A stretch of 64,000 nt of DNA, taken from NCBI GenBank assembly GCA_910574455.1, contig CAJSYZ010000003.1, forward strand, positions 1,674,001 to 1,738,000, in the 5' to 3' direction. This DNA comes from Trichaptum fuscoviolaceum (lineage: Eukaryota > Basidiomycota > Agaricomycetes > Hymenochaetales > Trichaptaceae). Shown here piece after piece: positions 10,882 to 22,452 of the stretch. Below the pieces are notes generated by a model. That model did no database searches, was not told where the DNA came from, and saw nothing but the letters and a program-made list of their open reading frames with translations. Each line of letters opens with the position of its first letter. Positions within the stretch are counted from its first letter, which is position 1. The position numbers and the translations under genes were made by a program.

Positions 10882-13206
10882 ATGAAACCCACGCCTAGGG
10901 CTCTTGCGTCCCTGTTCGTTAGTATGATGTTTATGAAGGTTTATTCAAGTGATTTAAACCAATCCTTCTCAGAAAAGACAATATGGACCTTATCTTGGTG
11001 GGACAAAGTTATCCGCTGAAGATATTCCTGGGAGCGTAGAGTATGTATTGCATATTCTCCATGCAAGCAATATTCCTAACATCCTCTATGCAGTATACCT
11101 GTCTTCAATCCGGCTAATGGGGAGGAGCTGTGCACGTACGTCGCCTCAAGAGATGTATTGATTCATACTGAAATGTACTTTACTTATTCAAACCTCTCAG
11201 TGTGACTTCTGCATCGAGTGAAGTCGTAAAGGATGCGATTCGCCATGCCCACGATGTGTACAAGTCCGGAATCTGGTCACGGACGTCGGCGCATCAGCGT
11301 TCGCTCATTTTATCTCGAATAGCCCGGAAATTAGAGGACCGCATGTCTGACTTTGTGCAAATGGAGTCCATGCAGACCGGCCGCGCTATTCGAGAAATGA
11401 GTGCACAGGTCGGGAGACTACCTGAATGGCTGTAGGCTTGCTTTACTGTTCTCGTATTTGATCGATGGCTGAAAACAATTTCTTTGTGCTGTGTATTTTA
11501 GAGATTATTATGCTGCACTTTTGCGAACACGAGCTGACTTCGTAGCCCCGACTCAAGGGAACCTACTCAATTATGTTTCTCGTGTTCCATTAGGCGTGGT
11601 CGCCCAGATAACAGTGGGTGGCTTGGTCTATCTCTTGCTACGGAACTGACAGTGCATCTCCCCGATTCAATCAAGCCATTCAATCATCCGCTACTTATCG
11701 CAATTAAGAAGATAGCGCCTGCTCTAGCGGCAGGAAACAGTGTGATCGTCAAACCCTCCGAGGTAATGCAGATATCATCCAAAGAGGATTTGTTAAATTT
11801 CTCACCGCCGTTCCCAAACATACAGATGGCCCCGGTTACGGTTCTTGAGTTTGCTGAGATGGCAAGCGAAGCGGGTCGTAAGGAGGCATAGATTCATGGA
11901 GAGAAATATGCTGAGCCTTTTTTTAGTGCCGGATGGTGTCCTATCAGTCCTACCCGGATATGGACATACTGTAGGGAAGGACATTGCTTCACATCCGCTG
12001 GTGAAGAAAGTCGATATTACTGTAAGGCGCGCGTGAAGCCTCGAAATGAATCGTCTTACTCAGTTCGCAACTACTCTAGGCTGGTACGAAGACCGGGAAA
12101 GATCTCGGCTCCATCGTTGGCTCAAACATAGCACAGTATACCGCCGAGCTCGGAGGAAAGGTACTTAAAACAACCTATCACTTTTTCTCCGCGATTCATC
12201 TCTTACTTTCTTAGGCACCCATCGTCATCTTTAACGATGCGGATCTCGAGTCCGCAGTCAACGGCACCGCGTTCGCGTCTTTCGTCGCATCCGGCCAAAC
12301 ATGCGTATCAGGGGCCAGGATCATTGTCCAAGAAGGCATCTATCATGAATTCGTAGCCGCGTTCATCGAGAAGGCTCTGGGGATCACCAAACGCATCGGA
12401 GATAGTATGGATTTGACTTTCTGTACTGAAGACACATTCTGACTCTTTTTCTGCACCAAGCCCTAAATCCCCAATCTAGCATGGGCACTGTCATCTCCGA
12501 GCGACACTTGCAGAGAATAGCAGACATGGTCAAGCGGTCTCCGGGGAGCATTGTTTTAGGCGGCACACGCTTGACCGGAATCTCGCCCCTGGACGGATTC
12601 GATCTATCGAAAGGCTCGTTCTTCGCGCCGACGATTATAACCGACGTCGATACCAAAGACGAGCTCTGGCAGGAAGAAGTATTCGGGCCGGTCGTTGTCG
12701 TGAAATCTTTTGCCGTATGTTCTCAAGTGTTTTCCCTTCAGTCAATCGGTAACTGAACTCGTATAAGTCCGAAGGAGAAGGTGTTTCGCTAGCCAATGAC
12801 TGCAAGTACGGCCTCGGTGCTGGTATATGGACATCAGATCTGTCGAGGGCGCATCGCGTTGCTTCGGAAATCGAAGCTGGGCTTGTATGGGTAAACACAC
12901 ACCATCGCAATGATCCTAGTTCTCCATGGTAAGTTGTCTCAAACTGCTCCATCTACGACCGGTTGCTCAAACACCTGAAAAGGGGTGGGATGAAGGAGAG
13001 TGGGATCGGCCGCGAGAACGGCCTAGAAGCGTTTGAATCTTGTGAGTCGCACATGAAAACTTCATCGGTCGAGTCGGCTAAATAGGTAACACCTATCTAC
13101 AGACACACAGAGTAAGTCGACGATAGTCAGCACGGCCAGCGTAGAAGAAACTCGAATTATCGGAGACTGGTTTGCAGACTCGGGGAGCCAAAAGCGCTAT
13201 GGTTGA
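10882..13206 (+). CDS. NAD(P)-dependent aldehyde dehydrogenase (ALDH superfamily)
   Basis: Multi-exon gene of about 490-500 residues, the usual ALDH length. A 12-codon first exon (10882-10917) joins an exon reading [20 protein letters not shown], then [16 protein letters not shown]. Family signatures follow in order: [39 protein letters not shown], the catalytic-Glu segment AELGGKAP, the catalytic cysteine in [12 protein letters not shown] (Cys codon about 12302-12304), EVFGPVV and [12 protein letters not shown]. The protein ends at TGA 13204-13206. At least ten introns are needed, one (11614-11675) ending in AAG|CC. The enzyme oxidises an aldehyde to its acid; the substrate is unknown. Its neighbours suggest a semialdehyde from decarboxylation. 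The tiny first exon is the least certain part. Confidence 0.88.
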
Positions 13207-13529
13207 TATTGAAAAGCGCTGTCAAGGCTCCGTTATAACTCACTAAATATAAGCTTGGACTTGGATCTGTGTTGCATAGCTTTAGAAGAAATATTTCATA
13301 TCATAGAAGTGTACTACATATCTTATCTTATCTAGTAGAAACTCAAGTCTCGGCTCATCAATACGGCTATTGATAAGGCACTATATTTACCAGGCAAACA
13401 ATGTGAGCGCGAGGTACAACTACAACCAACATGTATAACGCGCTTTGTTCTTGCCACTCTACCCGACGAGGAAGATATCGACAATCTGGTTCAGATCATC
13501 CAGAAAACAACGTTTTAAATCCTTGAGAG
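13207..13529. other. Spacer between aldehyde dehydrogenase and amidohydrolase
   Basis: This 323-bp interval contains the ALDH 3' end and the amidohydrolase promoter. Its visible feature is a tandem GATA array at 13319-13333. No reading frame of interest was seen. Confidence 0.5.
13319..13333 (-). promoter_or_regulatory. Tandem GATA-factor sites (three GATA on the minus strand)
   Basis: The plus strand reads TATCTTATCTTATCT, which is AGATAAGATAAGATA on the minus strand: three GATA cores at 5-nt spacing, about 200 bp upstream of the amidohydrolase ATG. GATA-type zinc-finger factors such as AreA/Nit2 bind paired GATA sites in fungal nitrogen-regulated promoters. Regulation here is inferred. Confidence 0.45.
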
Positions 13530-14849
13530 ATGGCTGCAAAACGGCTGCTCGTCGACATCCACACGCACGTCTATCTTCCGAGATATGCGAACGTCCTTCG
13601 CTCGCGCAACGTCGTCCCGCGCATTGTCGAGAGAGCCAGCGCACAAGGAGGGACGGAAGAGCGTCTTGTCCTCTTCCCGGATGAACCGATAAGTGGGAGA
13701 CCAGTTGGGCCACAGGTGCGCGCCTTTTCTCTGGCTAGTAATTATGATGCTGATAACAATGCCCTATTAGTACTGGGACAGGGTTGAAAAGCTGAAGTTT
13801 ATGGACAAGCATGGGATCGACATGTCTATCGTTAGGTACGCCTATGTGGTTCTCGTCGTATGTTATTGGTGTATTGAATAAACTTAGTTCAGCGAACCCG
13901 TGGCTGGATTTCCTGTCGGCAGCAGAAGCTCGCAAGCTTGCGAACGAATTGAACGCGGACCTCGAGGAGTACTGCTCCTCCTCCACCGCTCTCCAAGAGT
14001 CATCCTTGCGCCGGCTCTACGGCTTTGGTCTCCTGCCGCTCGTCTCCGACATATCGACCTCAGACCTCCTCGAGACGATCCAGGACATCTCCAGTCATAA
14101 GCATCTCAAGGGTATCATCATGGGCTCGCGAGGCATCGGACAAGGCCTCGATGATGAGCGCTTGGAACCAGTGTGGAAGGCTATTGCAGACGCTGGGCTG
14201 GTGGTCTTCTTGCATCCGCATTATGGCGTCGACGAGAAAGTGTGGGGTGGAAAGGAGAATGGGCACGTTCTGCCTCTTGCTCTTGGGTTCCCCTTTGAAA
14301 CGACTATAGTGAGTTCCCAATTCTCGTTCCACTATAGGGTCTAATATGTTTTGCTAGGCAACAACCCGTTTGATTCTCTCAGGCGTTTTTGATCGACATC
14401 CGACTCTGCGTTTGTTGCTCGCACACTCGGGTGGTGCGCTACCACAGCTATCCTCTCGACTCGCCTCTTGCATCACCCACGATCCAGTCGTTGCCGGACG
14501 CTTGAAGCATGATGCACGGTATTACCTGGGCAAGCTGTATTTCGACGCTGTCGCATATGGGTCGGAAGAGCTTGGGTTCGTTAGCGATGTTATTTCCCGG
14601 GCATCGGGGTATGCAAGCCAAGAGGCATCTGCAAAGAACTCTATTGGGCATGTTCAGAGGTCGAAAGGCAGTAAGAATATGCTGTTCGGCACTGATCATC
14701 CGTTCTTCCCTCCACTAGAGGAGTCAGCTAAGTGGAAGAGCGTAGAGGAAAACCTGGAAGCTATCGAGAATACACAAGGATGGAGCGACGAGGACAAAAA
14801 TGGTGTAAGAGGTGGCAATGCATTGGATTTGTTCGGCTTGTGTTTGTAG
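13530..14849 (+). CDS. Amidohydrolase-2 family decarboxylase (ACMSD / 5-carboxyuracil decarboxylase type)
   Basis: Four exons (13530-13715, 13771-13835, 13888-14308, 14358-14849) encode about 385 residues, a little longer than animal ACMSD. Metal and catalytic residues are visible: DIHTHVYLPR near residues 9-18 (HxH), FLHPHYG, LLAHSGGALP and FGTDHPFFPP (the Asp). ANPWLDFL and LALGFPFETTI are typical of the fungal ACMSD/isoorotate-decarboxylase group. Members use a zinc-type metal centre to decarboxylate 2-amino-3-carboxymuconate semialdehyde, 5-carboxyuracil or related aromatic acids. Which substrate applies cannot be read from sequence. It follows an aldehyde dehydrogenase on the same strand and converges on quinolinate phosphoribosyltransferase 115 bp away, which favours the kynurenine interpretation. 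Confidence 0.86.
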
Positions 14850-14964
14850 TATAAAATTACACATCCTTTGGTTTCTGTATCTTCAAGCTGAAGTCTATAT
14901 GTTGTACAGACTGGTGCACGGCACTCGTGCTTAAAATGTCAATTTCTGTTTTGGATGTAAAGCA

Positions 14965-15910
14965 TTACTTTCGGCTGCCAGTGTAAAGCAGAGCGTTCTT
15001 ACCATTGATGGCTCTTTCCTGTAAGTTTGCCTCCGTAATATTTCCGCTCGTCTCAAACAAAAACTTTCGCTTCCCTGACCATTTCTCCTTCAGCCCCCTT
15101 GCCACACTCAATAGCTCATTTCCCTCAATATTATCAAGCATCACGACATCTGCCCCAGCATCAATCGCTTCGTCTGCCTCCGCCTCGGACTGGACTTCCA
15201 CGTCTAACAACAAGCTGAAACCGCCGACAGCACGCGCTTGCTGGATAGCGGCAGTGATGGAGCCATGCGACCAGATGTGATTGTCCTTGAGCATGATCAT
15301 GCTACTCAGATCGTGCCGATGCGTGTCGATCCCTCCGACAAGCATCCCGTACTTCTCGACGAGCCGGAAGCCGGGTGTGGTCTTGCGCGTCCCGGCGATG
15401 ATGCCCTTGTACCCATACCCGCGCGCGAGGTCTTTGACGCGCTTTGACCTATAAACCTATTTAGACAGTGTAATGCATATACGAGCCAAGACTTACTTGG
15501 TCGCAATTCCGCTGCACCGTGCCAGGAGATTGAGGGCAACACGCTCACCCAGAAGCAGGTACCGTACTCTGCCACGGACCGTAGCAACATGCTTGATGGG
15601 ATCGAACTCTTCGCCTTCTTGCAAGTGCCATTCTACTCTGATTTGCAAAGCATTTAGTCATCCCAATCCTCCGGAGGATTTGCGGCGCTCACTTGCATCC
15701 CAGCTGCTCAAATATCTCCGTAAAGAACGGCACACCGGCCAGGACCGCAGTTTGCTTCCCCTTTCCAAGCAGATACGCTTCGCGCTCAGCCTCTCCTACG
15801 ACGAATCCCCCGTAATCGAAGGAAGGAGTGTCTTCAGCAAGCCAGGCTGCCACCTGAGTCTTCCAGCTCGGGGGCAGCAGGTGAGCATATTGTGGGAGCG
15901 CGCTTGACAT
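14965..15910 (-). CDS. BNA6: Nicotinate-nucleotide pyrophosphorylase (quinolinate phosphoribosyltransferase)
   Basis: Three exons encode about 290 residues, the normal QPRT length. The start is the ATG at 15910 ([16 protein letters not shown]) and the stop lies at 14965-14967. Signatures in order: [80 protein letters not shown] and LFETSGNI. The enzyme converts quinolinate and PRPP to nicotinate mononucleotide, CO2 and pyrophosphate, the last step of de novo NAD synthesis from tryptophan. The gene ends 115 bp from the end of the ACMSD-type decarboxylase, whose family removes the direct precursor of quinolinate. All key basic motifs appear intact. Confidence 0.93.
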
Positions 15911-17736
15911 CCCTCACACGTCGTGAACGTCTCTTGCTGCTTTGTTTCTAGATGTATGAGTAGAGGTAGAGATTTGAAAGATGCATCATCAGTCGCGGAT
16001 CTTCGAGCAAGATAAATGCATGACAAAATTGATCGAATTAGGAAACCAGGTCTTACTACCCGACTCGGAGTTAAGAAAAACACAATATACAGTACATGTA
16101 TAAGTACCTTAGTACTCCGAACTTTAAGTACTTACGGAATCATGCCGGAGGTTTGAACTTCACTTGAATGAAAACAACATTTGTACTTAAACTTTTCTTA
16201 AAGTGAGTTATCAAACTTGATCCGATGAAGGTCATAGATAGACTGAAGCTTATGAGGTGACATTGCTATGCTATCCCAACAAGCAGAAGATGCAGGAAGT
16301 CAACTCTGAGGCAATGTCTGAGCCGGACGTGCCAGCCGAGGTTCAAGCTCCGCTTCAATGACAGATACTAAGCAGCCGAACCGGCAAAAAAAACTTCGCA
16401 ATTATCTCCATCAACGGCTTTCAAGTCCATCTATGTACTTCTACGAATCATGAATGACCTTCAAGCCTTTCTTTTGCTCAAGAAGAGGCATCGGATTTTC
16501 CTTTATTTCCGCTATCGAGTGTTTCCCCTGCGCTAAACTTTCCATTCTCACACCGCTGCGGACAAGCCCTAGGCATCATGTATGTAAATCATTCGCTTAT
16601 GTTTCTCAGATACTTCGCGATGGTCATTAATACCTTCCGGGTCTGGAACTGGTGAAGATCGACTTCAAGATGTGTGGGTGTCTTCTGTCTGGCCACTGGC
16701 TGCATAGTAATACCTGTATGTATATTGTTTGCTTTTCTTCAGCCTGAGTGCTGGATGTAGCGTAATCCGTGCGTGCGTCAGCGTAATCCCGATAAGTTAC
16801 CCGAATGATGATCTTGCACTTCTCGTGCCAGTGGCTGAAGAGCCTGGCAGCAACTTGAAACACAGCTTTTCATCGAGGTATTGACAGAATGACCGTGCTC
16901 TTGCCAAATGCGATCGCCACTTCCCATCGATTGTTCTATCATGGTGCAGATATCGCTTCATGCTGCGCCTCATGTCTAGTTCAGTATTGGAGTTGCTGAG
17001 GCGTCCTGAACGAAAGGAAGTAATCTTGCCACAGTCCACTTCTCTTCCGATGGAAGAGTGTGGGAATTACTGGATAGTACATAATATTATACATGTTTTA
17101 TACTCCTCATCAACGAACGTCCATTTCTTTCAGCACACGCAGCGCACAGCCCGCGCTCATTATGCCGACAACAGCTATTGGATATCCATGCACCCGAATG
17201 ACCTGATGTGGCACCCGCTGAACGACTGCGCACATAAGTATGTAACAATGGCTGTAGGCGACAATTGATGGAAGAGCGATTGATCGGAAGACGAACGCGC
17301 CTCACGAACACTCCTGTGGAGAAAAAAAGAAATATGCCTGCTCCGCCATCGATGCTACCTCAACTTGAGGAACACGATGCGCTTTGTGGCAAAGTAATAC
17401 CCACATAGCGGTTCCAGGCCGCCTGGCACGATGACGATTCGTCGTCAGAAGTAGAAAAGACACCTTCGTTAGTAATAAGCACTGACACGGAGGCGAATTA
17501 GACGCAAATCCTGTGCTATGATGCTACCCTGAAGTCATCGTCAATCGGGCCCGCGAGCGCAGTAGCCAACGCCTGCACGAGCGCGTCATCTACGCGTATG
17601 TCAAAAGCGTTTCGCCCTGCTCTTTCCGGAATAGCGAAAGGCATTTCAAGCATGGCCGCTTCGTGTTCCACTCGTCCAACCGCTCGCTTTCCCCCCCACC
17701 TTCTGCTCGACGACGACGACGTCCCCCCGGCACGAC
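15911..17736. other. Intergenic interval, no supported gene
   Basis: About 1.8 kb between BNA6 and the GT8 gene. It is rich in short inverted words built on GTACTT/AAGTAC and ACTTGAA-like sequence at about 16080-16220, and has one exact AACTTGAA at 16852. Short plus-strand ORFs (for example 16960-17268) have no recognisable composition or homology. Confidence 0.45.
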
Positions 17737-18830
17737 ATGAACGACCTGAGTTATGACTATATACCCCTTACACCTCCCCGCAAGCGGAGGGTGCTTGCGC
17801 TCTGGATACCCATTTTCTTGGTGGCCCTCGGGGTTATGAACATAGTGGCGTTGAGAAAACTGCAGCTGCCACCGGGACCATTCGATGGATATCAGAATCT
17901 GTGCGTCAGCCCTCTTCATATCTCAGCTATTATTCTAATCCCGTGCAAAGAAACTCTCTATCACCGGTATACGAGAACTATGCCTCTGTTCCAGCGGCAG
18001 ACGAACGCGCCGTAGTGACGTCACTCTATTCAGAGGCATACACGACAGGCGTGCTCACTCTAGGACAATCATTGAAGGACGTGAACACCACTGCGCGCAG
18101 GATTCTCCTCTACCTCCCACACCGCATCACGCCGCGTTCTCTGTGTCGGCTCCAAGCGAACGGGTGGGAGCTCCAGCCCGTCGAGCGCATCCCGCCACCG
18201 GACGCCGGCCGCGGCGTCTATCATCGATTTCTCGACCAGTACACGAAGCTGCACGTCTGGGGGCTCGACAAGGCCGGGATCAAGGCGGTCGTGTACATCG
18301 ACGGCGACACGCTCGTGCGCGCGAACTTCGACGAGCTGTGGCAGCTGCCCTTCAACCTAGCCGCCGTGGGCGACATCTACGGCGACAAGCGCGGCTTCAC
18401 ACTGAGCTTCAACGCGGGCGTCATGTTCCTCCGCACGTCCTCTGCCGTGCGCGATGACATGCTCAGCAAGATCGGGACGGCTAATTATAAGCACGATGAC
18501 GCAGAGCAGGGCTTCCTGAACCTCTATTTCGGGACGCAGGTTGCCCGCCTGCCGTACATCTACAATGCGAACCTCGCGATCAAGCGCAAGGACGAAGCGA
18601 TCTGGGCGTCGATGATGCCGCACGCGCGCATCGTGCACTACACGCTCGTCAAGCCGTTCCTGGACGACGACGAGGCCGCGTCCGTTGACGCGAAGGACTA
18701 TGACGAGGAGACCCGTTTGTCTTTGGAGAGGAAGAAGGCGATGGACGGCGGGCTCTGGCGGGATGAGATGGCCTGGTGGGAACGGGCTTGGCAGAGGATG
18801 AATGCAGAACTCGAGGGGAAATGCAGCTAG
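17737..18830 (+). CDS. Glycosyltransferase family 8 (glycogenin-like), type II membrane protein
   Basis: Exons 17737-17900 and 17951-18830 are joined by a 50-nt intron (GTGCGT, CTAAT branch site, CAAAG acceptor) and encode about 347 residues. The short N-terminal cytoplasmic part (MNDLSYDYIPLTPPRKRR) is followed by a membrane anchor (VLALWIPIFLVALGVMNIVAL). The lumenal GT8 domain starts at AVVTSLYSEAYTTGVLTLG. The metal-binding DxD is in VVYIDGDTLV, and the acceptor-side segments FNAGVMFLR and DDAEQGFLNLYF are family-typical. The fold transfers sugar from a nucleotide sugar with retention, probably in the Golgi; donor and acceptor are unknown. Exon 2 is visibly more GC-rich than its flanks. 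A 26-nt alternative intron was rejected as too short. Confidence 0.85.
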
Positions 18831-20992
18831 CCGCACATGGCCTTCGTAAACGCTGCTGCGCGCTTCATTCCCGGGTCCGGATCCGATGTCGCGTCGGACA
18901 TCTCAGTTTTATGACATACAAGGTGATGCGCCATGCTTCCACAGGCTGCAACCCTTACTGCGCCGGACTCTGAAGGATATCTGCGGGTGCCGTCCTACAC
19001 ACAAAGCTATGCGGCCCTTCGTTTCATCCCTTATACCAGCGTGTCCGTGCCTCCATTCGAAAGAATTCTTGCTGGTGCCCGAATAGCTTCCCGGTTAGGA
19101 AAGAATTGCTTCCTTTTGGGGTTGGATTGTCGATACGCCCTTTTTTTGTAGAAGGATGTGCATAGCTTCGGATGCGAGATAATATACAAGAAGACTAAAC
19201 GCAGAGAATGTCGTCGTCAGTGTGGATGCAAGTGCATTGGTGCGATTTCCGACATAAACCATCTGTCTGATAGTATCTTATACCGTCGGCTACTACAATT
19301 GATCTCCGAGTCTGTCCTCGGAGTGCTCTTTTTATCTTTCAGACTACACATGTGTCTTGCATGATATTGGCACTTGTAAAGCTTATAAGAATGCAAGTGA
19401 AGACGGGCATCGCTGCTCTCAAGGGATAGATGTCGTTTATACACCGTGGGACACTCGTCAAGAGACCTCGGGACACTACGGATTTTCATGAAAGTGGCCA
19501 CACTTACAACTTACGGCCAGGTAGTTTGGATGCCAAACGACATGAACGAAGCCTACAAGGGATCGGCTTTCAGTATATATCAAGAGATAGAGCTAAAGAA
19601 TGCTCAATCCTCTATTTGACAACCGAAATTTGGTGCTTTCGGGCTACAGATGTTGAATAATAGTACATAGACATGGTCTACTTATGAAACATGCACAGAT
19701 AGTCAAAGCCACTGGCATAGTACGTAGGGATAGTCAAAGAGAGATTTAGCCGGGATGTGATACAAAGCATTGTTTCCGAGGGCATATACGGATGAAAAAA
19801 TGAGATAAATTTGGCACCTCCTTGTACCTTTTGATCTTAGTAATTGATAGTCCTTCATTTCTAAGCTCAAAGTGCATTTTGAAGTACTTTCTATCCTCAA
19901 GTACCTCTGAGATTTTTACTCTTTTGTGTGTGTAAGCAGCAGGACTCAAACATAATTTTTGTAGTAACCGGTTACCATAAACTTGAATTCAAGTTAGCCT
20001 AAACTTGAATTGGAGATGTTTTCTCGCGCCTGCTGAACTTAGTTCACTGGCAAGAGCATCATCTTGAACCCTACAGTCGAGATGATCAACTTGCATTTAC
20101 CGCGGTATATTCACAGAAGATACTAAGTCAGTAATATCGCAGAAACCGCCCTCATCTGTCTATGGACTCTTGTCTTACGTCTCCACGGCTAGTCACGTTA
20201 ACTACTACGCTCGTCGGTGCTGTTACCTCTTGAAGAAAGCTAGGCAGCAAACGTCTGGCGAGAGTGGATGGCTGGTGGAAGCAGACAACCTTGTCGATAG
20301 GTGGGATGCCGTTTGACGAGATGCATAACTTTGTTTGTAAGAGATCCCGGAGACTCGGAAGCGGTTTGAAGGAATAATTGTCGGCTTCAAGTTTGCGGTG
20401 CGTAAGTGAGAGTGATCTCAATTACGCTGCCAGTGCCTCGTATATGCTCATGAAGTCTATAGTCGAACTCGACGTGGGTGCAATTGGAACCTGTGTCATC
20501 CTGCGTTTGGGTCATTCCATCATTGAATTCTCCTCATGCTGCACAAATAGTACCTTTGCGGAGGTGCTGGCGCAGTACATGTGTGAGATACAAACTCTGA
20601 GGAGTTAAGTTGGGAAAATGCAAAATTGGGCGGGGAAAGCACCCCAAAGCCTGAGGGCGGAGCACCTGGACTGGTAGCCCACACAGCACCTCAGAAATCG
20701 ATGCTCGCGTCCGGTATTGGCGGAGCTTGCAACAACATCAAGCAGAGCTTCCCATCCATCCATCTACGTGCGTTCAGCGATGAATGGACGTAGCTGTGGC
20801 CTGTCACGGGGTGGATACTCGGCCGCGACTTCCATACATGTCAATGTAGCAGTTTGCTGCTGGAGGCGAATATATCCGTGCGTTATGAACGACACGCTGT
20901 AGGCTCATGTCCCCCCGGCATGCAAGTTTTCCCGTAGCTTTCCGAAAGAGGAGGACGAATGGCATGGGGGTGCGCACATTGGCGGTAATGGA
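18831..20992. other. Intergenic interval with AACTTGAA palindrome, no supported gene
   Basis: About 2.2 kb between the GT8 gene and the PBP-fold gene. Small ORFs occur on both strands but none shows a family signature, signal peptide or credible splicing. The octamer AACTTGAA/TTCAAGTT occurs at 19980, 19988, 20002 and 20386. Confidence 0.45.
19980..20009. repeat. 16-bp perfect palindrome of two AACTTGAA octamers plus a third copy
   Basis: Positions 19980-19995 read AACTTGAATTCAAGTT, a perfect palindrome made of head-to-head octamers. A third AACTTGAA lies at 20002-20009. The interval is noncoding as far as can be seen. Confidence 0.8.
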
Positions 20993-22452
20993 ATGAACAC
21001 TCCGTTCGTCCATATAAGAAAAACAGACATGGACGCCCTTTGGAATCAACGATTCTGCCCTGCACGATGTCGCGCCACTACACCGGCCGCGTCCAATGGG
21101 GGGACGACGACCACGAACAGTCCGAGCATGAGCACTGGTGCGTTTCCAACCAAGTCCTGCACCGTGATCTATACAACTAACGTCACCCAAAGCATCCCGA
21201 ACATCACAGGCAAATTCTTCGTTAGCGCGGGTAACAGGGGTGCGGTCTCCCTGCCGAATGGTCTGTACACCAGCGTCGGCACGCTGCCCGTGTCGTCGGG
21301 TCTCGCGCCTCAGGCGGTGTACAACGGCGGATATACTAGCGCACGAGATATCGGTGTGCGTATCGCCAATGGCGGTGCCGGGCAGTCCGGCCTGATTGGT
21401 GCATGGGCCAATGCGTTCATACAGTATTCCGTTAGCCAGGGTCATCAGCCGTTCTTGGTACGTGCGCAGCGGTCGCACTACTGCAATTTATTTTTTTGTA
21501 GTGATAATGAGCGTGTGAGCAGGTTGCGTGGTATCTGGGCGATACGACGGAGAGCTTGGGGCTCTTGGAGGCCGGATCCGTGGATATTGCAGTCACGTAC
21601 AACGAGGCGGCCGAGCTGCAGAAGATGAAGAGTGGGGCCGCCGTCCGGAGGGAGTACGGCTTTCGTGTATGAGTTCACTACTTGGATCTCACAAATCAGA
21701 TACTTATTCTTTACAGGACCACTTCTTACTTGTTGGACCGAGCCTAACGGTCAATCCTGCCGCTCTCCAGGAGCAAGACGATGTCCTCGAAATGTTCAGC
21801 AAGATCGTGGTCACTGGAAACGCCCACGTTACAGTGAGCTGCATGCCTGGCTTCATGCCCGCTTACCAGCATACTGATTGAATCTTGCGCAACAGGCGCC
21901 ACCTGAGAACGGGGTTCCTACACGTTTTCTGTCGCGCTATGATAAGAGCGCAACCAATATCAAAGAAAGCGAGCTTTTCGTCGCTATTGGACAAGTGTGT
22001 TTCCTGTCTTCTCTGCGACGAATCGTGTCTTATATACCAATCAGGTGCCCTGGGCATTAGCGTACTCCAAATGGTACCACCAGTACCCGCGCTTCCCGCT
22101 CCAAGCGCTGAACGCCGCAGCCGTCCTGGATGAATACACGCTCACCGACCGCGGGACGTGGCTCTCGTCTAAGCCGGCCGTCACGTCGGCGCTGCACATA
22201 TACAAAGCCGGCACGGACGCCGCGTCGGACCCACTCCTGAATCCGGCGCACGTCCTCCTTGGCGCGAAGGTCGATCCAGAGTACAAGAACATCTGCGAAA
22301 GATTCATGGACTGGGTGATAAGTGCGGACGGGGGCCAGAAGGTGATTAGGGAGTTTAAGCATGGAGGGCAAGTCCTCTATTCGCAGGCCCCCGCGCCTGG
22401 GGGTGGAGATGGAGACGGGAATCCGTGTCTCCCGCCGAGCGTGGGTCGGTGA
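20993..22452 (+). CDS. Periplasmic-binding-protein-fold protein, TupA/tungstate-binding-like
   Basis: Five exons (20993-21457, 21523-21666, 21717-21833, 21896-21994, 22045-22452), all phase-0 joins, encode about 410 residues. The conserved core reads VYNGGYTSARDIGVRIANGG, AWYLGDTTESLGLLEAGSVD, IAVTYNEAAE, DHFLLVGP, FLSRYDKSATNIKESELF and LTDRGTWLS. These match the PBP-superfamily domain annotated in fungi as an extracellular tungstate-binding-like protein, which resembles the substrate-binding subunit of bacterial TupABC. The ligand is not known in fungi. The predicted start (MNTPFVHIRKTDMD) has no signal peptide, although such proteins are normally secreted. Either a 5' exon is missed or the N-terminus has been lost. 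The C-terminus is Gly/Pro-rich. Confidence 0.78.

Noticed and set aside
16960..17268. 102-codon plus ORF
   Set aside because: Has an ATG, but no signal, domain or splice context; overlapping minus frames are equally open.
17901..17926. 26-nt intron in the GT8 gene
   Set aside because: Too short for a fungal spliceosomal intron; a 50-nt intron with a CTAAT branch site fits the same frame.
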